Notes: generated by a model from the letters alone, not told the origin. Shown: positions 53,895 to 63,544, counted from the first letter of the stretch. The stretch is DNA of 64,000 nucleotides from Burkholderia sp. Ax-1719 (GCF_011753055.1 NZ_VWWJ01000009.1:186001-250000), one strand, 5' to 3'. Numbers and translations: made by a program.

Positions 53895-54947
53895 TCAGTC
53901 GACTGGCAGTTCGACAACAGTGCCTGAGGTTGCTGCAGCTACGATAGCCTCTGTAATTCGCAGGTTTTTCAGTCCATCGCGCGCCGACACCAACGGCGCC
54001 GTTTCGCCACGGGCAACAGCGGCAAAATGCTCCATCTGATGCTTGATGGGGTCATCGCGGACCATCCCGACAACACCAACTTCGAAAGGCTTCCACCAGG
54101 AGCGGTCCTCACTTCGCGCGTAGGTTTTCAATCTCATCGTGGGAACGGCCAGACTTCCATTCGTACCAGCTACGAGATAGCAGTCTTCATCTTCATACGT
54201 CGGATATGACTTGTTTTCTTGCGAAGTCTGTTCCCAACTGCGCGCGCTCGCCGCAGTGTCCGAAAGCATGAAGGTGCCGAGTGCGCCGCTTGCGAACCGG
54301 AGATTGATTGCAACCGTATCTTCGACGGCGAAGTCCCGAGCCGTATGCGACTTGAACGCCTGCACCGCAACGATGTCGCCGCACAACATGCGCAGGTTAT
54401 GCACCTCGTGAATCATGTTTAACAGGATGGGACCCGCGCCAATCTCCCGGCGCCACGGGGCATCGACAAAGTAGTGGTCGGGCTTCACGAACATTGCAGC
54501 ACCAGTGACTGCCACGAGACGCCCAAGGACACCAGAGTCGACTACCTGGCGGGCCTTTGCCATGATGGGACTGTGCGCGCGGTGGTGACCAATCAAAATC
54601 GGCACACCAACCTCTTCCGCCGCACGCACAAGCGCCTGCGCCTCCGCGACCGTGGGTGCGATGGGCTTCTCAAGCAGCATCGGAACTTGCGCGTCAAGAC
54701 ACTGCAGTGAGTGAGCGACATGCAACTGATTGGGCGTCGCTAGCACAACCCCATCGGGTTTGTCCTTTGCAAACAGTTCGTCAAGCGTCGCGAACAACGG
54801 CACGTTGACCTGCTCAGCGAGCACTTTTGCTGCGGGCGACGGGTCGACGATTGCCGAAAGCGTACACGTCCCGCTACTGATTGCTGCACCAATGTGCGCC
54901 TGTCCAATATAGCCGGCGCCAGCGACGGCAATTCGGGGCTTGTTCAT
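53895..54947 (-). CDS. Gfo/Idh/MocA-family oxidoreductase
   Basis: The 350-residue protein has the Rossmann start PRIAVAGAGYIGQAHIGAAI, the family EKP motif in PMLLEKPIAPTVAEAQALV, and the C-terminal domain with GAGPILLNMIHEVHNLRML. Such enzymes oxidise cyclitols or sugars with NAD(P). With an aroQ remnant downstream and an MHS-type transporter upstream, the operon probably served quinate, shikimate or a related cyclohexane carboxylate. AAGGAG precedes the ATG; it is 26 bp after the transporter. The substrate is inferred. Confidence 0.88.
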   Translation of the reverse strand: MNKPRIAVAGAGYIGQAHIGAAISSGTCTLSAIVDPSPAAKVLAEQVNVPLFATLDELFAKDKPDGVVLATPNQLHVAHSLQCLDAQVPMLLEKPIAPTVAEAQALVRAAEEVGVPILIGHHRAHSPIMAKARQVVDSGVLGRLVAVTGAAMFVKPDHYFVDAPWRREIGAGPILLNMIHEVHNLRMLCGDIVAVQAFKSHTARDFAVEDTVAINLRFASGALGTFMLSDTAASARSWEQTSQENKSYPTYEDEDCYLVAGTNGSLAVPTMRLKTYARSEDRSWWKPFEVGVVGMVRDDPIKHQMEHFAAVARGETAPLVSARDGLKNLRITEAIVAAATSGTVVELPVD

Positions 54948-54973
54948 GCTGTGCTACTCCTTGAGGGTTGCGC

Positions 54974-56377
54974 CTATGCGCGTGATTGCTTAAGAGCCTG
55001 CTGGCGCATTTCCTGATACTCCGGGTTCCCAATCGGGCTTGAGTCGGGTTTCCCCAAGTCATCAAGAGGAGTACGACACGTTTCGCGAGCACTCCACGCC
55101 GCTACTGCTGCCACAAGCGTGATGACGAATGTCATTGCTCCAATGGTGGTCGGAATTCCCGTGGCTCCGGGCGGTGCCACTGCTGCGAAGAGTGCTGGAA
55201 GGAGCGCGGTGATAGCGATGCCAACGCTCTGAGCGATTGCAACTGCCGTCACTCGTGTGCGCGTGGGGAATAGTTCTGGAAAGAGACTCGGGAAGACTGC
55301 GTTGTAGCCTTGATAAAGCACGCCCCACATCAGGAGTGATATCGCGATTGCAAGCGGAACGCTCTTAATGCTGATGGCGTACAGATATGCAAACGAAAGC
55401 AGTCCGGACGCAATTGCCCCGACAATGACGGGCGGCCGTCGTCCTATCCTGTCCGAGAGATTGCCGACAAATGGAATCACCAATACCGCAACAATGTTGC
55501 CGACAACGGGTATCCACAGAAAAACGTCCTTACCGAAGCCAATGCCGTAGCCCGGCTGGACGGCATAGGCAGCGCCAAAGACCGTCGTCACAACCGGAAT
55601 CACGTTCATCAATGCAATGCCGACTACACGAAGCATGTCTCGCCAGCTGTATTGGAACGCTTCGGAAATCGGCGAACGTGGCACTGCATGATTGCCGTCT
55701 TCCGCCTTGAAAGCTGGCGTTTCCTCGACTTTCCTTCTGATGATGTAGCCGGCGATGACGACCACGAAGCTCATCAGGAAAGGCACTCGCCAGCCCCACG
55801 AAATAAACGCGTCCTCGGGCATGTAGTGGGCGAGTGGAAGGAATACCGCGGCCGCCAGAATCTGGCCAGCCTGGACACCCTGAAGCGTAAAGCTCGCGTA
55901 GTACCCTCGGCGCCCGAACGGCGCGTGCTCCAGAATCATCGATGCAGCGCCCGAAATCTCTCCGGCAACGGCGAAACCTTGGATAAGGCGCATGACCATC
56001 AGCAAGGCGGGCGCGAAGATTCCGACCTGTTGGTACGTAGGCAAGAGCCCAACTGCCATGGTAGAAAAGCCCATCAAGAACATGCAGGTGACGAGGACCT
56101 TCTTACGCCCGTGCGTATCTCCAATGTGGCCAAGGAAAAACGCTCCCACAGGCCGCGCTACATAGCCGACGCCGTATGTCGCCAGCGACGCCACAATGGC
56201 AACGGTAGGGTTGCCCTTCGGAAAGAAAATTTGGGGAAAAATCAGCGACGCTGCGGTCGCGTAGATAAAGAAATCGTAGTATTCAAGCGCTGAACCTATC
56301 CAGCCGCTTGCTGCCGCTCGGCGCGTCTGGCGGGTCTGATGCAGCCTATCCGGCCCATGGCAGCTCTCCTGTCCCAT
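54974..56377 (-). CDS. MHS-family metabolite:proton symporter (ShiA/KgtP-like)
   Basis: The 467-residue, 12-helix protein has the MHS start AAASGWIGSALEYYDFFIYA and the loop LGHIGDTHGRKKVLVTCMFL. These transporters import carboxylated compounds such as shikimate, dicarboxylates or aromatic acids. GGAGACG supports ATG 56377. It heads the minus-strand operon with the oxidoreductase and the aroQ remnant, and is divergent from a LysR gene. Confidence 0.9.
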   Translation of the reverse strand: MGQESCHGPDRLHQTRQTRRAAASGWIGSALEYYDFFIYATAASLIFPQIFFPKGNPTVAIVASLATYGVGYVARPVGAFFLGHIGDTHGRKKVLVTCMFLMGFSTMAVGLLPTYQQVGIFAPALLMVMRLIQGFAVAGEISGAASMILEHAPFGRRGYYASFTLQGVQAGQILAAAVFLPLAHYMPEDAFISWGWRVPFLMSFVVVIAGYIIRRKVEETPAFKAEDGNHAVPRSPISEAFQYSWRDMLRVVGIALMNVIPVVTTVFGAAYAVQPGYGIGFGKDVFLWIPVVGNIVAVLVIPFVGNLSDRIGRRPPVIVGAIASGLLSFAYLYAISIKSVPLAIAISLLMWGVLYQGYNAVFPSLFPELFPTRTRVTAVAIAQSVGIAITALLPALFAAVAPPGATGIPTTIGAMTFVITLVAAVAAWSARETCRTPLDDLGKPDSSPIGNPEYQEMRQQALKQSRA

Positions 56378-56464
56378 CGTCTCGTCTCCATTTTTGTCGC
56401 CGCTTGTTCGACGTGCGGCTTCGTCTGGACACAAGGATAAAATCAACTACTGCGCTTACAATGC

Positions 56465-57418
56465 GTGCATCTTTCACTTCAATGCTTCCAAATCGTGAAT
56501 AATGCATGGGACCTTATCGACCTTCGCGTCTTCTGTCAGGTTGCGCGGCGGTCGAGCTTCGTCGCTGCAGCAACCGACCTGGGGATTTCCCCTGCATATG
56601 TCAGCAAGAGAGTCGCCGATTTGGAACGAATACTTGGCGTCACTCTGTTCCACCGCACCACCAGAAGAGTGCGAATCAGTGATGTGGGCGAAGCGACCTA
56701 CCTTTGGGCCCGCAAGGTGCTTGAGGCGGTCGACGGTCTAAACGACAGCGTTGCGAGGCCAGATACGACGCTCACGGGTCAACTGCGCATCAGTTCGAGT
56801 CTGCGTCTCGGACGCAGTCATCTCTCGCCAATCCTCGCGGAACTGAACCGCGCACATCCCGGCCTCGATATATGGCTCGAGCTGATGGACCGCCGTGTTG
56901 ACTTGCTCGCTGAGGGTTTTGATATTGACGTACGGATGGGTGAAGTCGTCGAGCCACACCTGGTCACCCATCTGGTTGCCGAGGATTCCCGAGTCGTTTG
57001 CGCAGCACCTGAATACATTGAGAAGTTCGGAGCCCCGAAAACGGCAGCGGAGCTCGCGCATCACAGTTGCCTGCTCTATCGCGAGCGACATCAAACGTTC
57101 GGAGTCTGGCGACTGCAAGGGCCGCAGGGAACCGAGACCATCAAGGTTACTGGCCCCATGGGCTCGAATCACAGCGACATTGTGTTCAACTGGGCAGTCC
57201 AGGGCCGTGGCATTATTTTGCTCGCAGGCTGGGACGTCGCCGATGCGTTGAATTCCGGACAGCTCGTGCGTGTGCTCCCTGAATATCGTCAGGAAGCCAA
57301 TGTCTGGGCAGTCACCGCTGCGAAGCTACAAACTTCCCCTAAGCTACGCGCCTGTACCGAATTCATCATGAAGCATTTACGGGACGGACCGTACGCATTA
57401 AATACAACGATACGGTAA
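56465..57418 (+). CDS. LysR-family regulator
   Basis: The 317-residue frame starts at a GTG; another GTG at 56495 is possible and would start just before WDLIDLRVFCQVARRSSFVA. The helix-turn-helix is SPAYVSKRVADLERILGVTL and the effector domain is complete. It is divergent from the transporter-led operon and probably regulates it. Base composition of this gene is visibly less GC-rich than the left half of the window. Confidence 0.88.
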   Translation: MHLSLQCFQIVNNAWDLIDLRVFCQVARRSSFVAAATDLGISPAYVSKRVADLERILGVTLFHRTTRRVRISDVGEATYLWARKVLEAVDGLNDSVARPDTTLTGQLRISSSLRLGRSHLSPILAELNRAHPGLDIWLELMDRRVDLLAEGFDIDVRMGEVVEPHLVTHLVAEDSRVVCAAPEYIEKFGAPKTAAELAHHSCLLYRERHQTFGVWRLQGPQGTETIKVTGPMGSNHSDIVFNWAVQGRGIILLAGWDVADALNSGQLVRVLPEYRQEANVWAVTAAKLQTSPKLRACTEFIMKHLRDGPYALNTTIR

Positions 57419-57629
57419 GCGCGGTTCTGCTTGAACTATCAGTTCGTACGACGCCATGATGTCCGAACCACGTGATGGCCACCCGCGCAATCAGCGATTT
57501 CCAGCTCTGTGGTGATAGCGCGCGGCCAGTGTTGCCGAATCAACGGCAAGCGAGCAGTCGTCCAAATGTAGTGCGGGATGGGACTGTGTCATTGCAATTA
57601 TCGGCTTCCGCAATGTGCGGAATCGCTCA

Positions 57630-58319
57630 TCATGCGTCTGCGCTTGAGCCAGGTGCAGTGACATAACGCATCACTGTCTCGAGCACGCTCTTACGCCGGG
57701 TGGCGATTCGCTTACTCGACGCCGATGCTCCGAAAATCAGCGCAAAGGTCGGTCGGTTCGACACGTGGTGGAACGAGAGTGCGCTGATGGTTGTGTGTAT
57801 GTCCACCGGGTCGATGCCTGGCCGAAACAAGCCCATTTCCACGCCACGCTGGTAGACGGTCTTCACGTCCTTCATCACCGAGGCATTCAGTTCGCGGATG
57901 ACTTTTGACTGGCGCAGATACTCGCCATTGTTCATATTCTCCGCCATGACCAGCCGTACGAATTCGGGGTGGCTTTCGTGGTAGTCGAATGAGAATGTGA
58001 CCATCGTACGCAGCGCGTCGAGAGGGTCCATGTCGAGCAGATTCAGTGAGGCTTCGGCTGTGCGGATGTCACGATATGCGTTTTCGAGCACCGCAAGATA
58101 CAGCGCTTCCTTGTTCTGGAAGTAGTAGTAAATCATGAACTTGCGCGTGTGCGTCGCATCGGCGATTGCTTCGATGCGTGCACCGGCCAGTCCCTTTGCG
58201 GCAAACTCGTGTGTTGCGGCGGCGAGGATTGCCGCAGTCGTGCGTTCCGGGTCGTTCGTCCGCTTGCTGGTCTTCGCGCGCGACCGAGCAGCCGGCGCGC
58301 TCTCTGTATCCTTCGCCAT
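57630..58319 (-). CDS. TetR-family regulator
   Basis: The 229-residue protein has a TetR helix-turn-helix (AAILAAATHEFAAKGLAGAR, then KFMIYYYFQNKEALYLAVLE) after a basic, disordered N-terminal tail. ATG 58319 has a GGAAGA site; the frame is open 9 codons further. It lies downstream of the dehydrogenase operon on the same strand. An inverted repeat in front of that operon is a candidate site. The 211 bp between it and the preceding LysR gene hold no gene. Confidence 0.9.
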   Translation of the reverse strand: MAKDTESAPAARSRAKTSKRTNDPERTTAAILAAATHEFAAKGLAGARIEAIADATHTRKFMIYYYFQNKEALYLAVLENAYRDIRTAEASLNLLDMDPLDALRTMVTFSFDYHESHPEFVRLVMAENMNNGEYLRQSKVIRELNASVMKDVKTVYQRGVEMGLFRPGIDPVDIHTTISALSFHHVSNRPTFALIFGASASSKRIATRRKSVLETVMRYVTAPGSSADA

Positions 58320-58440
58320 TCGTTTCTTCCGCATTCTCAAAAGCACGCCGGTCGCACAGGATTGCGGCGGCAGGGCGAGATTTTAGCCCCTTTAAGAAAT
58401 ACGGAAGATTGACGCGGTGAAACGGCCGCCCGTGGACAAA

Positions 58441-58468
58441 CGAACGGCGGCCTCGACGGTGCCGTTCG
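58441..58468 (-). terminator. Hairpin downstream of cytochrome subunit gene
   Basis: CGAACGGC pairs with GCCGTTCG across 12 bases, 9 bp after the cytochrome stop. The minus-strand tail has only short T runs, so it may be a weak terminator that lets some transcription reach the TetR gene. Confidence 0.45.
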
Positions 58469-58477
58469 TTCACACTG

Positions 58478-59800
58478 TTAGCGGAGCTTCGCGACCTTGT
58501 CTGCCGAGATGGTCGCCGCGGGATTCCCGAACTGCGTGGTCACATAATTGACGAGCGTGGCCGCTTCCTGATCGGTCAGCTGGTCGGCGAATGCGGGCAT
58601 TGCGATATATGCGTCGTTGGTTTGCCGGCTCACACCATGCATGACAACCATCGCAAGGTTATCCGCGCCCGACGCGCCCACCGCCGTGTTATGCATCAAC
58701 GAAGGGTACGCACCTGCTGCTTGACCGCCCACCCCGGTACCCTGCCAACCGTGGCAGCTCGCGCAATTGCCGTTGTAGAGCGTTCGACCGTCGGCAGGCA
58801 ACGTGGCGCCTAGCATTTGCAAGGGCTGATTTCGGATGGCGACGACCGTCTGAATGGGCGAACCCCATGCGAAACGTGGCTGCGTCTCGCCATCACGCTG
58901 GGCCGGTACATCGCGCAGGAATGTGACCATCGCCTTCAGGTCGCCGTCACTGAGGAACCGCGTACTGTTCTCCACCACCTCTGCCATCGGCCCTGCGGCA
59001 TTCGCCTTGCCGTTTGCCGCACCACTGCGCAGGTAAGCCATCAGTTCGGCATCGCTCCAGCCGCCAATGCCGGAAATCTTGTCGGACGTGATGTTATAGG
59101 CCGTCCAGTTACCAAGCTGCGCACCGGCCAGGGCCTTGTCAGACAGACCTTGCATAAAATTGCGCGGCGTGTGGCATTCCTGGCAATGCGCCAACGCGCC
59201 GACCAGGTAGGCACCCCGATTCCATTCGACACTCTTCGTCGCGTCGGGCTGGAAGCGCTGCGACTTGAAGTTGAAGAGATTCCAGAACACCATCGCCCAG
59301 CGCTGGTTGAACGGGAAGGCCAGCGTGTTTGTAGGCGCGGGCTGTGCGACTGGTTTGACGGTCCTCAGATAGGCGCGAATTGCGAGGATGTCCGAATCCG
59401 TCAATTGCGTGTACGAGGTGTAGGGCATGGCCGGATACAGCCGCTTGCCGTCCTTCGATTTGCCTTCGCGCACCGCACTGATGAAATCAGCGTCGCTAAG
59501 TTTGCCGATGCCGTGCACCGGGTCGGGCGTGATGTTGGTCGAATAGATTGTGCCAAACGGCAGCGCGAATGGCACCCCGCCTGCATAAGGCTGGGCTTTG
59601 TTCGACGTGTGGCAGGCGATGCAGTCGGCGGCACGGGCCAGATATTCGCCGTGCTTGATTTGCGCCGCGTCGTCGGCTCGCGCGGTACCGGCAAAGGCAA
59701 GCAGGCCTGCAGCGACGCTCGATGCGAGCACGGCTGCCCCGGCACGGCGCCAGCTTTGAGCCGCGTTCGCCGCACGCCGCTGGACGGAGAACTTACGCAT
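58478..59800 (-). CDS. Triheme cytochrome c subunit of FAD-dependent dehydrogenase (beta)
   Basis: The 440-residue precursor has a long signal region (to about residue 42) and three heme sites: CIACH at 60-64, CQECH at 206-210, CASCH at 346-350. This is the subunit that passes electrons from the flavoprotein to the quinone pool in Burkholderia FAD-glucose dehydrogenase and related gluconate or sorbitol dehydrogenases. It overlaps the alpha-subunit gene by 8 bp. The C-terminus may anchor it at the membrane surface. Confidence 0.92.
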   Translation of the reverse strand: MRKFSVQRRAANAAQSWRRAGAAVLASSVAAGLLAFAGTARADDAAQIKHGEYLARAADCIACHTSNKAQPYAGGVPFALPFGTIYSTNITPDPVHGIGKLSDADFISAVREGKSKDGKRLYPAMPYTSYTQLTDSDILAIRAYLRTVKPVAQPAPTNTLAFPFNQRWAMVFWNLFNFKSQRFQPDATKSVEWNRGAYLVGALAHCQECHTPRNFMQGLSDKALAGAQLGNWTAYNITSDKISGIGGWSDAELMAYLRSGAANGKANAAGPMAEVVENSTRFLSDGDLKAMVTFLRDVPAQRDGETQPRFAWGSPIQTVVAIRNQPLQMLGATLPADGRTLYNGNCASCHGWQGTGVGGQAAGAYPSLMHNTAVGASGADNLAMVVMHGVSRQTNDAYIAMPAFADQLTDQEAATLVNYVTTQFGNPAATISADKVAKLR

Positions 59801-61394
59801 GCTTCATCTCCGCAATCAGTTTGTCAGCCAGGCGCATCGACAATGCAGCGAGCGTCAACGTGCAATTCACCGTGCCTGCACTGGCCATGGTGCCGCTCGA
59901 CGCGATGAACATATTCGGATGGTCGTGCGAACGCAGGTCCTTGTCGACGACTGAATCGCGCGGGTCGTCGCCCATAATGAGCGTGCCCATAATGTGATTG
60001 TTGTTGAAGTATTTGTCGTCGAAACGCACCTCGGTGCCGCCGAACAAATCGGCAATCCGCGCATAGTGGCCGCGCGCGACCTTCGCCGCACGGTTGATGT
60101 AGTCGTCGATGCGGTAATGCACTTCCGGGCGCGGAATGCCCAGCTTGTCCTTGAATTCGGAACTCGCGGTGATGCGGTTCTCCGGGTCCGGAAGGATGTC
60201 GAAGAAGCTGTTGACGACCACCCAGCGCGAGCTGTATTCGCGGATTTTTTCGTCCAGTTCAGCGCCGTACACACCCTTTGAAATCAGGTAGTCGGTCACG
60301 GCCCGCATCGGCGAATAGTTACCGACGTTCAGCTTCATCGCCGAGTAATCCGAGCGGAAGTCGCCGTCGCGCAGATTGTTGATGCACGACAGGCGCATGG
60401 GTCCGCGGCCCGGCCACATCGGCTCAGCCGACAGGAACGTCACGGTCGTGCCAGGATGGTCCATCAGATTGCGGCCCACCTGGTCCGAGCGGTTGCCAAT
60501 GCCGTTCGCGAAGCGGTCGCTCTTCGAGTTCAGCATCAGCTTCGGTGTTTCGATTGCGTTCGAGGCGAGCACGAAGAGCTTTCCCGTTACACGATGCGTC
60601 GTGCCGTTCGGGTCGAAGTAATGCACAGCCACAATGCGGTCATTCGCATCGTGCTCGATGCGATACACCACCGCGTTCGGCAGTAGCCGTGCTTTGGCTG
60701 CCTCGGCCTTGCGGATTGCCGTTTCACCGGTGTATTGCGCCTCGATTGGGCAGATAGGCATGCAGTTGCTGTTGCCGCAGCATGCAGGGCGTCCGTCGAA
60801 CGGTGCTGAATTGCGCGCGGCGGGCTCCGTCACATGGTGATAGCCCGCCCGCTCGACCACTTCCTTGAACTTCTGGTCGAAATCAGACAACGCCAGCGCC
60901 GGCTGCGGATAGGGCTTCGAGCGCGGGGAGCCGAGGTCGTCGGGGCCGCCAACGCCCATCTCGACTTCCGCCTCGTAGTAGTACGGTTCGAGGTCGTCAT
61001 AGCTAATCGGCCAGTCGCGCCCCACACCATATTTCGTCTTCAACTTCATGTCGTTCGGCAGCAGGCGCCACGACTGCGCCGACCAGTGCCAGGTGGTGCC
61101 GCCGACCATGCGCAAATAGCCGGCCTTGTAGGGCTCGGGGCCACGCTGAACGAGATAGTCGTTGTTTGGCGAATACTGCGGATGCGGCGCATGCGCTGTC
61201 GGCGGATACGGCGACTGGAAATCCGATTTGAACGGACTGTTACGATAGTTCTCGACGATGCGCCAGCGGTCGATGCGCGGGCCCGCTTCGAGCATCAGGA
61301 CGTCGATACCGGCCTTGGCAAGCTTCTGCGCAATCTGTCCGGCCGCGATGCCGGCGCCGACAATCACGACGTCGGCGGAAATATTCGTTGTCAT
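59793..61394 (-). CDS. GMC flavoprotein subunit of FAD-dependent dehydrogenase (alpha)
   Basis: The 533-residue protein starts with ADVVIVGAGIAAGQIAQKLA. Cys205, Cys206, Cys211 and Cys215 (ACCGNSNCMPICP) match the iron-sulphur site known in the alpha subunit of Burkholderia FAD-glucose dehydrogenase. The catalytic C-terminal region is NNHIMGTLIMGDDP and GTVNCTLTLAALSMRLAD. It has no export signal of its own and should leave the cell with the Tat-exported gamma subunit. The sugar or sugar-acid substrate is not determined. Confidence 0.92.
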   Translation of the reverse strand: MTTNISADVVIVGAGIAAGQIAQKLAKAGIDVLMLEAGPRIDRWRIVENYRNSPFKSDFQSPYPPTAHAPHPQYSPNNDYLVQRGPEPYKAGYLRMVGGTTWHWSAQSWRLLPNDMKLKTKYGVGRDWPISYDDLEPYYYEAEVEMGVGGPDDLGSPRSKPYPQPALALSDFDQKFKEVVERAGYHHVTEPAARNSAPFDGRPACCGNSNCMPICPIEAQYTGETAIRKAEAAKARLLPNAVVYRIEHDANDRIVAVHYFDPNGTTHRVTGKLFVLASNAIETPKLMLNSKSDRFANGIGNRSDQVGRNLMDHPGTTVTFLSAEPMWPGRGPMRLSCINNLRDGDFRSDYSAMKLNVGNYSPMRAVTDYLISKGVYGAELDEKIREYSSRWVVVNSFFDILPDPENRITASSEFKDKLGIPRPEVHYRIDDYINRAAKVARGHYARIADLFGGTEVRFDDKYFNNNHIMGTLIMGDDPRDSVVDKDLRSHDHPNMFIASSGTMASAGTVNCTLTLAALSMRLADKLIAEMKHA

Positions 61395-61409
61395 GGGTAG
61401 GGTAAAAGA

Positions 61410-61967
61410 TTAGCGAGACAGCACGGGCGCTTTGGCCCAGTAACCGGGCACGCCGCGCGCGAAGCTCGGCATCACAATGACATCGGCGATGGGTGGATAC
61501 ATCAGCGCCTGTTCGTAGGCCACGGTGCGTGCTTTCGCCCCGCTGCCGACGACACCGAGATACCAGCCCGTCACTACCCGCCGGGGCAGCGCCGCCAGGG
61601 CAGACTGCTGCGCATCGAGCAGAGCTTGCAAGGCACCGGCAGGCGTTTTTGTAGACGACACGAGCGTGTCGAGTGCGGCCACCTGGCTGGCGAAATCGGC
61701 ATCCTGCTCGCTCAACCCCGCAAAAATCGCCCGGCCGATACTTTCATCGAGTTGCGCCTTCGCCGTCAGATATTTTGAAAGCAAAATGAAGGCATTAAAA
61801 GAACGCTCAGTCGCCGAATCGGGCAACGGCGAAGCCATCGCGGCCGGTATGACCACGCTGGGAAGCCAGGCCGTGACGCCAGCCACGGCGAACGAACTCA
61901 CGCCAAACAGGAAATGACGCCGGGATGGAGCGAACGACGGTCGTCGGGACAATCGTGGGGGTTTCAT
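61410..61967 (-). CDS. Tat-exported small subunit of FAD-dependent dehydrogenase (gamma)
   Basis: The 185-residue precursor has a twin-arginine signal (SRRHFLFGVSSFAVAG, Arg16-Arg17). The mature part resembles gluconate/sorbitol dehydrogenase subunit 3, ending with PPIADVIVMPSFARGVPGYW. It works as escort for the flavoprotein. AAAGGCAG precedes ATG 61967. The gene order gamma-alpha-beta is the one known for Burkholderia FAD-glucose dehydrogenase. Confidence 0.9.
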   Translation of the reverse strand: MKPPRLSRRPSFAPSRRHFLFGVSSFAVAGVTAWLPSVVIPAAMASPLPDSATERSFNAFILLSKYLTAKAQLDESIGRAIFAGLSEQDADFASQVAALDTLVSSTKTPAGALQALLDAQQSALAALPRRVVTGWYLGVVGSGAKARTVAYEQALMYPPIADVIVMPSFARGVPGYWAKAPVLSR

Positions 61968-62040
61968 AACGCTGCCTTTAACTTGAATGACGACTGCATC
62001 GCTCGGCCTTGCCAAGTTTTTCGCCCGTCGCCTCTAAAAC

Positions 62041-62062
62041 AAACATAACGTTTGGTATGTTT
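62041..62062. promoter_or_regulatory. Candidate TetR operator before the gamma-alpha-beta operon
   Basis: AAACATA and TATGTTT form a perfect inverted repeat with an 8-base centre (ACGTTTGG), 74-95 bp before the gamma gene. Spacing and AT-rich arms fit a TetR dimer site. The likely binder is the TetR encoded at the other end of the operon. Between this site and 62.5 kb I see no gene. Confidence 0.5.
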
Positions 62063-62499
62063 TGGCGGGATTCTACCCGAATCCGAAATCGAGCGATGGC
62101 CCAGAAAGACCGCCAAGGCACCATCCAGCTTATAGGGTCGGTCGGGAATCCCGCCTTGGCGCCGTTCTGCGCAGGCGAGAGCAACATTCAAAGCAGCAGA
62201 AGTTCCTACTGATTGCTGTCAAGCCACCAGGCAGGTGCTAGCGGTCAACGAGCCGTTGGGTAACAAGTTGGCGGACCTCCCCCTCGCATTGCCAGCGTGC
62301 GCAGCTCATCGACGCTTGTCGCGCGCTCTTATTCACGCACTCGATTACCATTCCCGCAGACTGAGTCAGACCTCGTGCGGCTCTTCAACCTTAACAGTGG
62401 CTGATTCCTCGACTACCAGAAACCTGTGGTCCAGCAGCTTCACGCGCAGAGCGTCGCCTACATCTCTCAGGGCGCAGGCTGCGCGTGAAGCTGCCGACT

Positions 62500-62869
62500 C
62501 GCTACAGGTCGCCGAACTGGGGTTCGATCGCCTTCAGCCAGGCTGGGCAGAAAATTCAGGGCGATTGTGTGTCCGGCTGCAATCTGCAGACTCTTTCCGC
62601 CAATTCGCTGCTCGGTGCGAATGACCGCTCGAGTGTCGTAAAGGCGAGCCAACACGTCATCTGCTTCTTCGCGAAAGAGCTGCCCTGCGGGCGTGTACCG
62701 GCGGGAAACTGCTCCGGTCAATCAAAGCTGCTCCGACCCACTGCTCTAGCGACTGGATTCTGCGGCTGAAGCCCGATTGAGTTACGTTGCGGAACTTGGC
62801 CGCGCGCGAAAAACTCTGGTATTGGGCCAGAGCAACAAAGTCCTCAATCCACTTAATTTCCATAGACAT
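62500..62869 (-). pseudogene. Frameshifted LysR regulator (HypT/YjiE-like)
   Basis: The first 47 or so codons from ATG 62869 give an intact LysR DNA-binding start (MEIKWIEDFVALAQYQSFSR, then VTQSGFSRRIQSLEQWVGAA and LIDRS). A frameshift near 62.7 kb moves the continuation (TPAGQLFREEADDVLARLYD, KSLQIAAGHTIALNFLPS) to another frame. A second shift is needed to read WLKAIEPQFGDL, which then meets a stop. Most of the effector domain is missing. The MEIKWIEDF start is typical of the HypT group. Confidence 0.75.
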
Positions 62870-62896
62870 CCACCGTCGCTTCTCGTCGTTGACCAA

Positions 62897-63111
62897 GCTG
62901 GTCATCAATCGCTATTAGAACGCGGCGATTCGACAGGACATGTGGACATGCAATCGCACGACAAGACGAACTTCTTGCCCCGGACCGCCCTATCACCCGA
63001 GGCAACCGGCTCGTTGAGTCTTCTGGGGTAATAGGTACGTTTGGCTCAGAAGACGAAGCCCAGAGCGCCGGTTTGGAGTGGGCTCTTGCCTGGGTCGACC
63101 AGCACGGATAG
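62897..63111 (+). pseudogene. Open fragment without start codon
   Basis: A plus-strand frame without an ATG ends with GNRLVESSGVIGTFGSEDEA and then QSAGLEWALAWVDQHG before a stop at 63111. The ending resembles that of small Burkholderia proteins of unknown function, and it overlaps nothing recognisable. A hairpin (TACGGTGC/GCACCGTA, 63113-63132) follows directly. It is probably the tail of a truncated gene. Confidence 0.35.
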
Positions 63112-63300
63112 TTACGGTGCATCGGCACCGTAGCAATCAGATTCCGCGCGCGGCGCTCGTTGCTCGCCAGTTGCGGCGCGCGTACATATTGGATTTAGTT
63201 TGTCCGCTGGAATTCTTCCATTGTCATCCAGTGCCGGAAACTCCGCAGAACGCTGGCGCCGCTTGTGACATCAGAGCGCCAGTTGGCGTTATGAGGGAGG

Positions 63301-63544
63301 ATTGAAGCTCTATCGTGCCCTGACACTCGGCAAGAAAATATACTCAAATTGCATAATTAATCAACGTACCAACAATAATTTACCCGCCCACAATTTACAT
63401 TTTTCATTCATTTTAATTTCATTTTATTTACCACCAAACCACCATCCATCTTTTCAAATAACCTATCAATTCAAAGCATTGCTGCAATCTCCGAATCATC
63501 ATATTATTCGAAACGAAAGAAAAAGCGAAAATTTAGGGAAAGAA
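63301..63544 (+). promoter_or_regulatory. AT-rich leader of vgrG
   Basis: These 240 bp are much richer in A and T than any other stretch of the window, with long T/A-rich runs around 63380-63440. No gene is visible. It should hold the vgrG promoter; the composition fits a region silenced by H-NS-type proteins, which is inference. Confidence 0.5.

Noticed and set aside
53895..54947. Gfo/Idh/MocA protein as the missing sugar 3-oxidase for the C-glycoside pair at 3.3-4.8 kb
   Set aside because: It is 49 kb away, in an operon with its own transporter and an aroQ remnant, so there is no contextual link.
57419..57629. Short open frame between LysR and TetR genes
   Set aside because: It lacks a ribosome site and runs into the antisense of the TetR gene end. 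No similarity is seen.
62235..62624. A 129-codon plus-strand frame
   Set aside because: It is antisense to the decayed LysR gene and is kept open by the same base composition. It has no recognisable domain.
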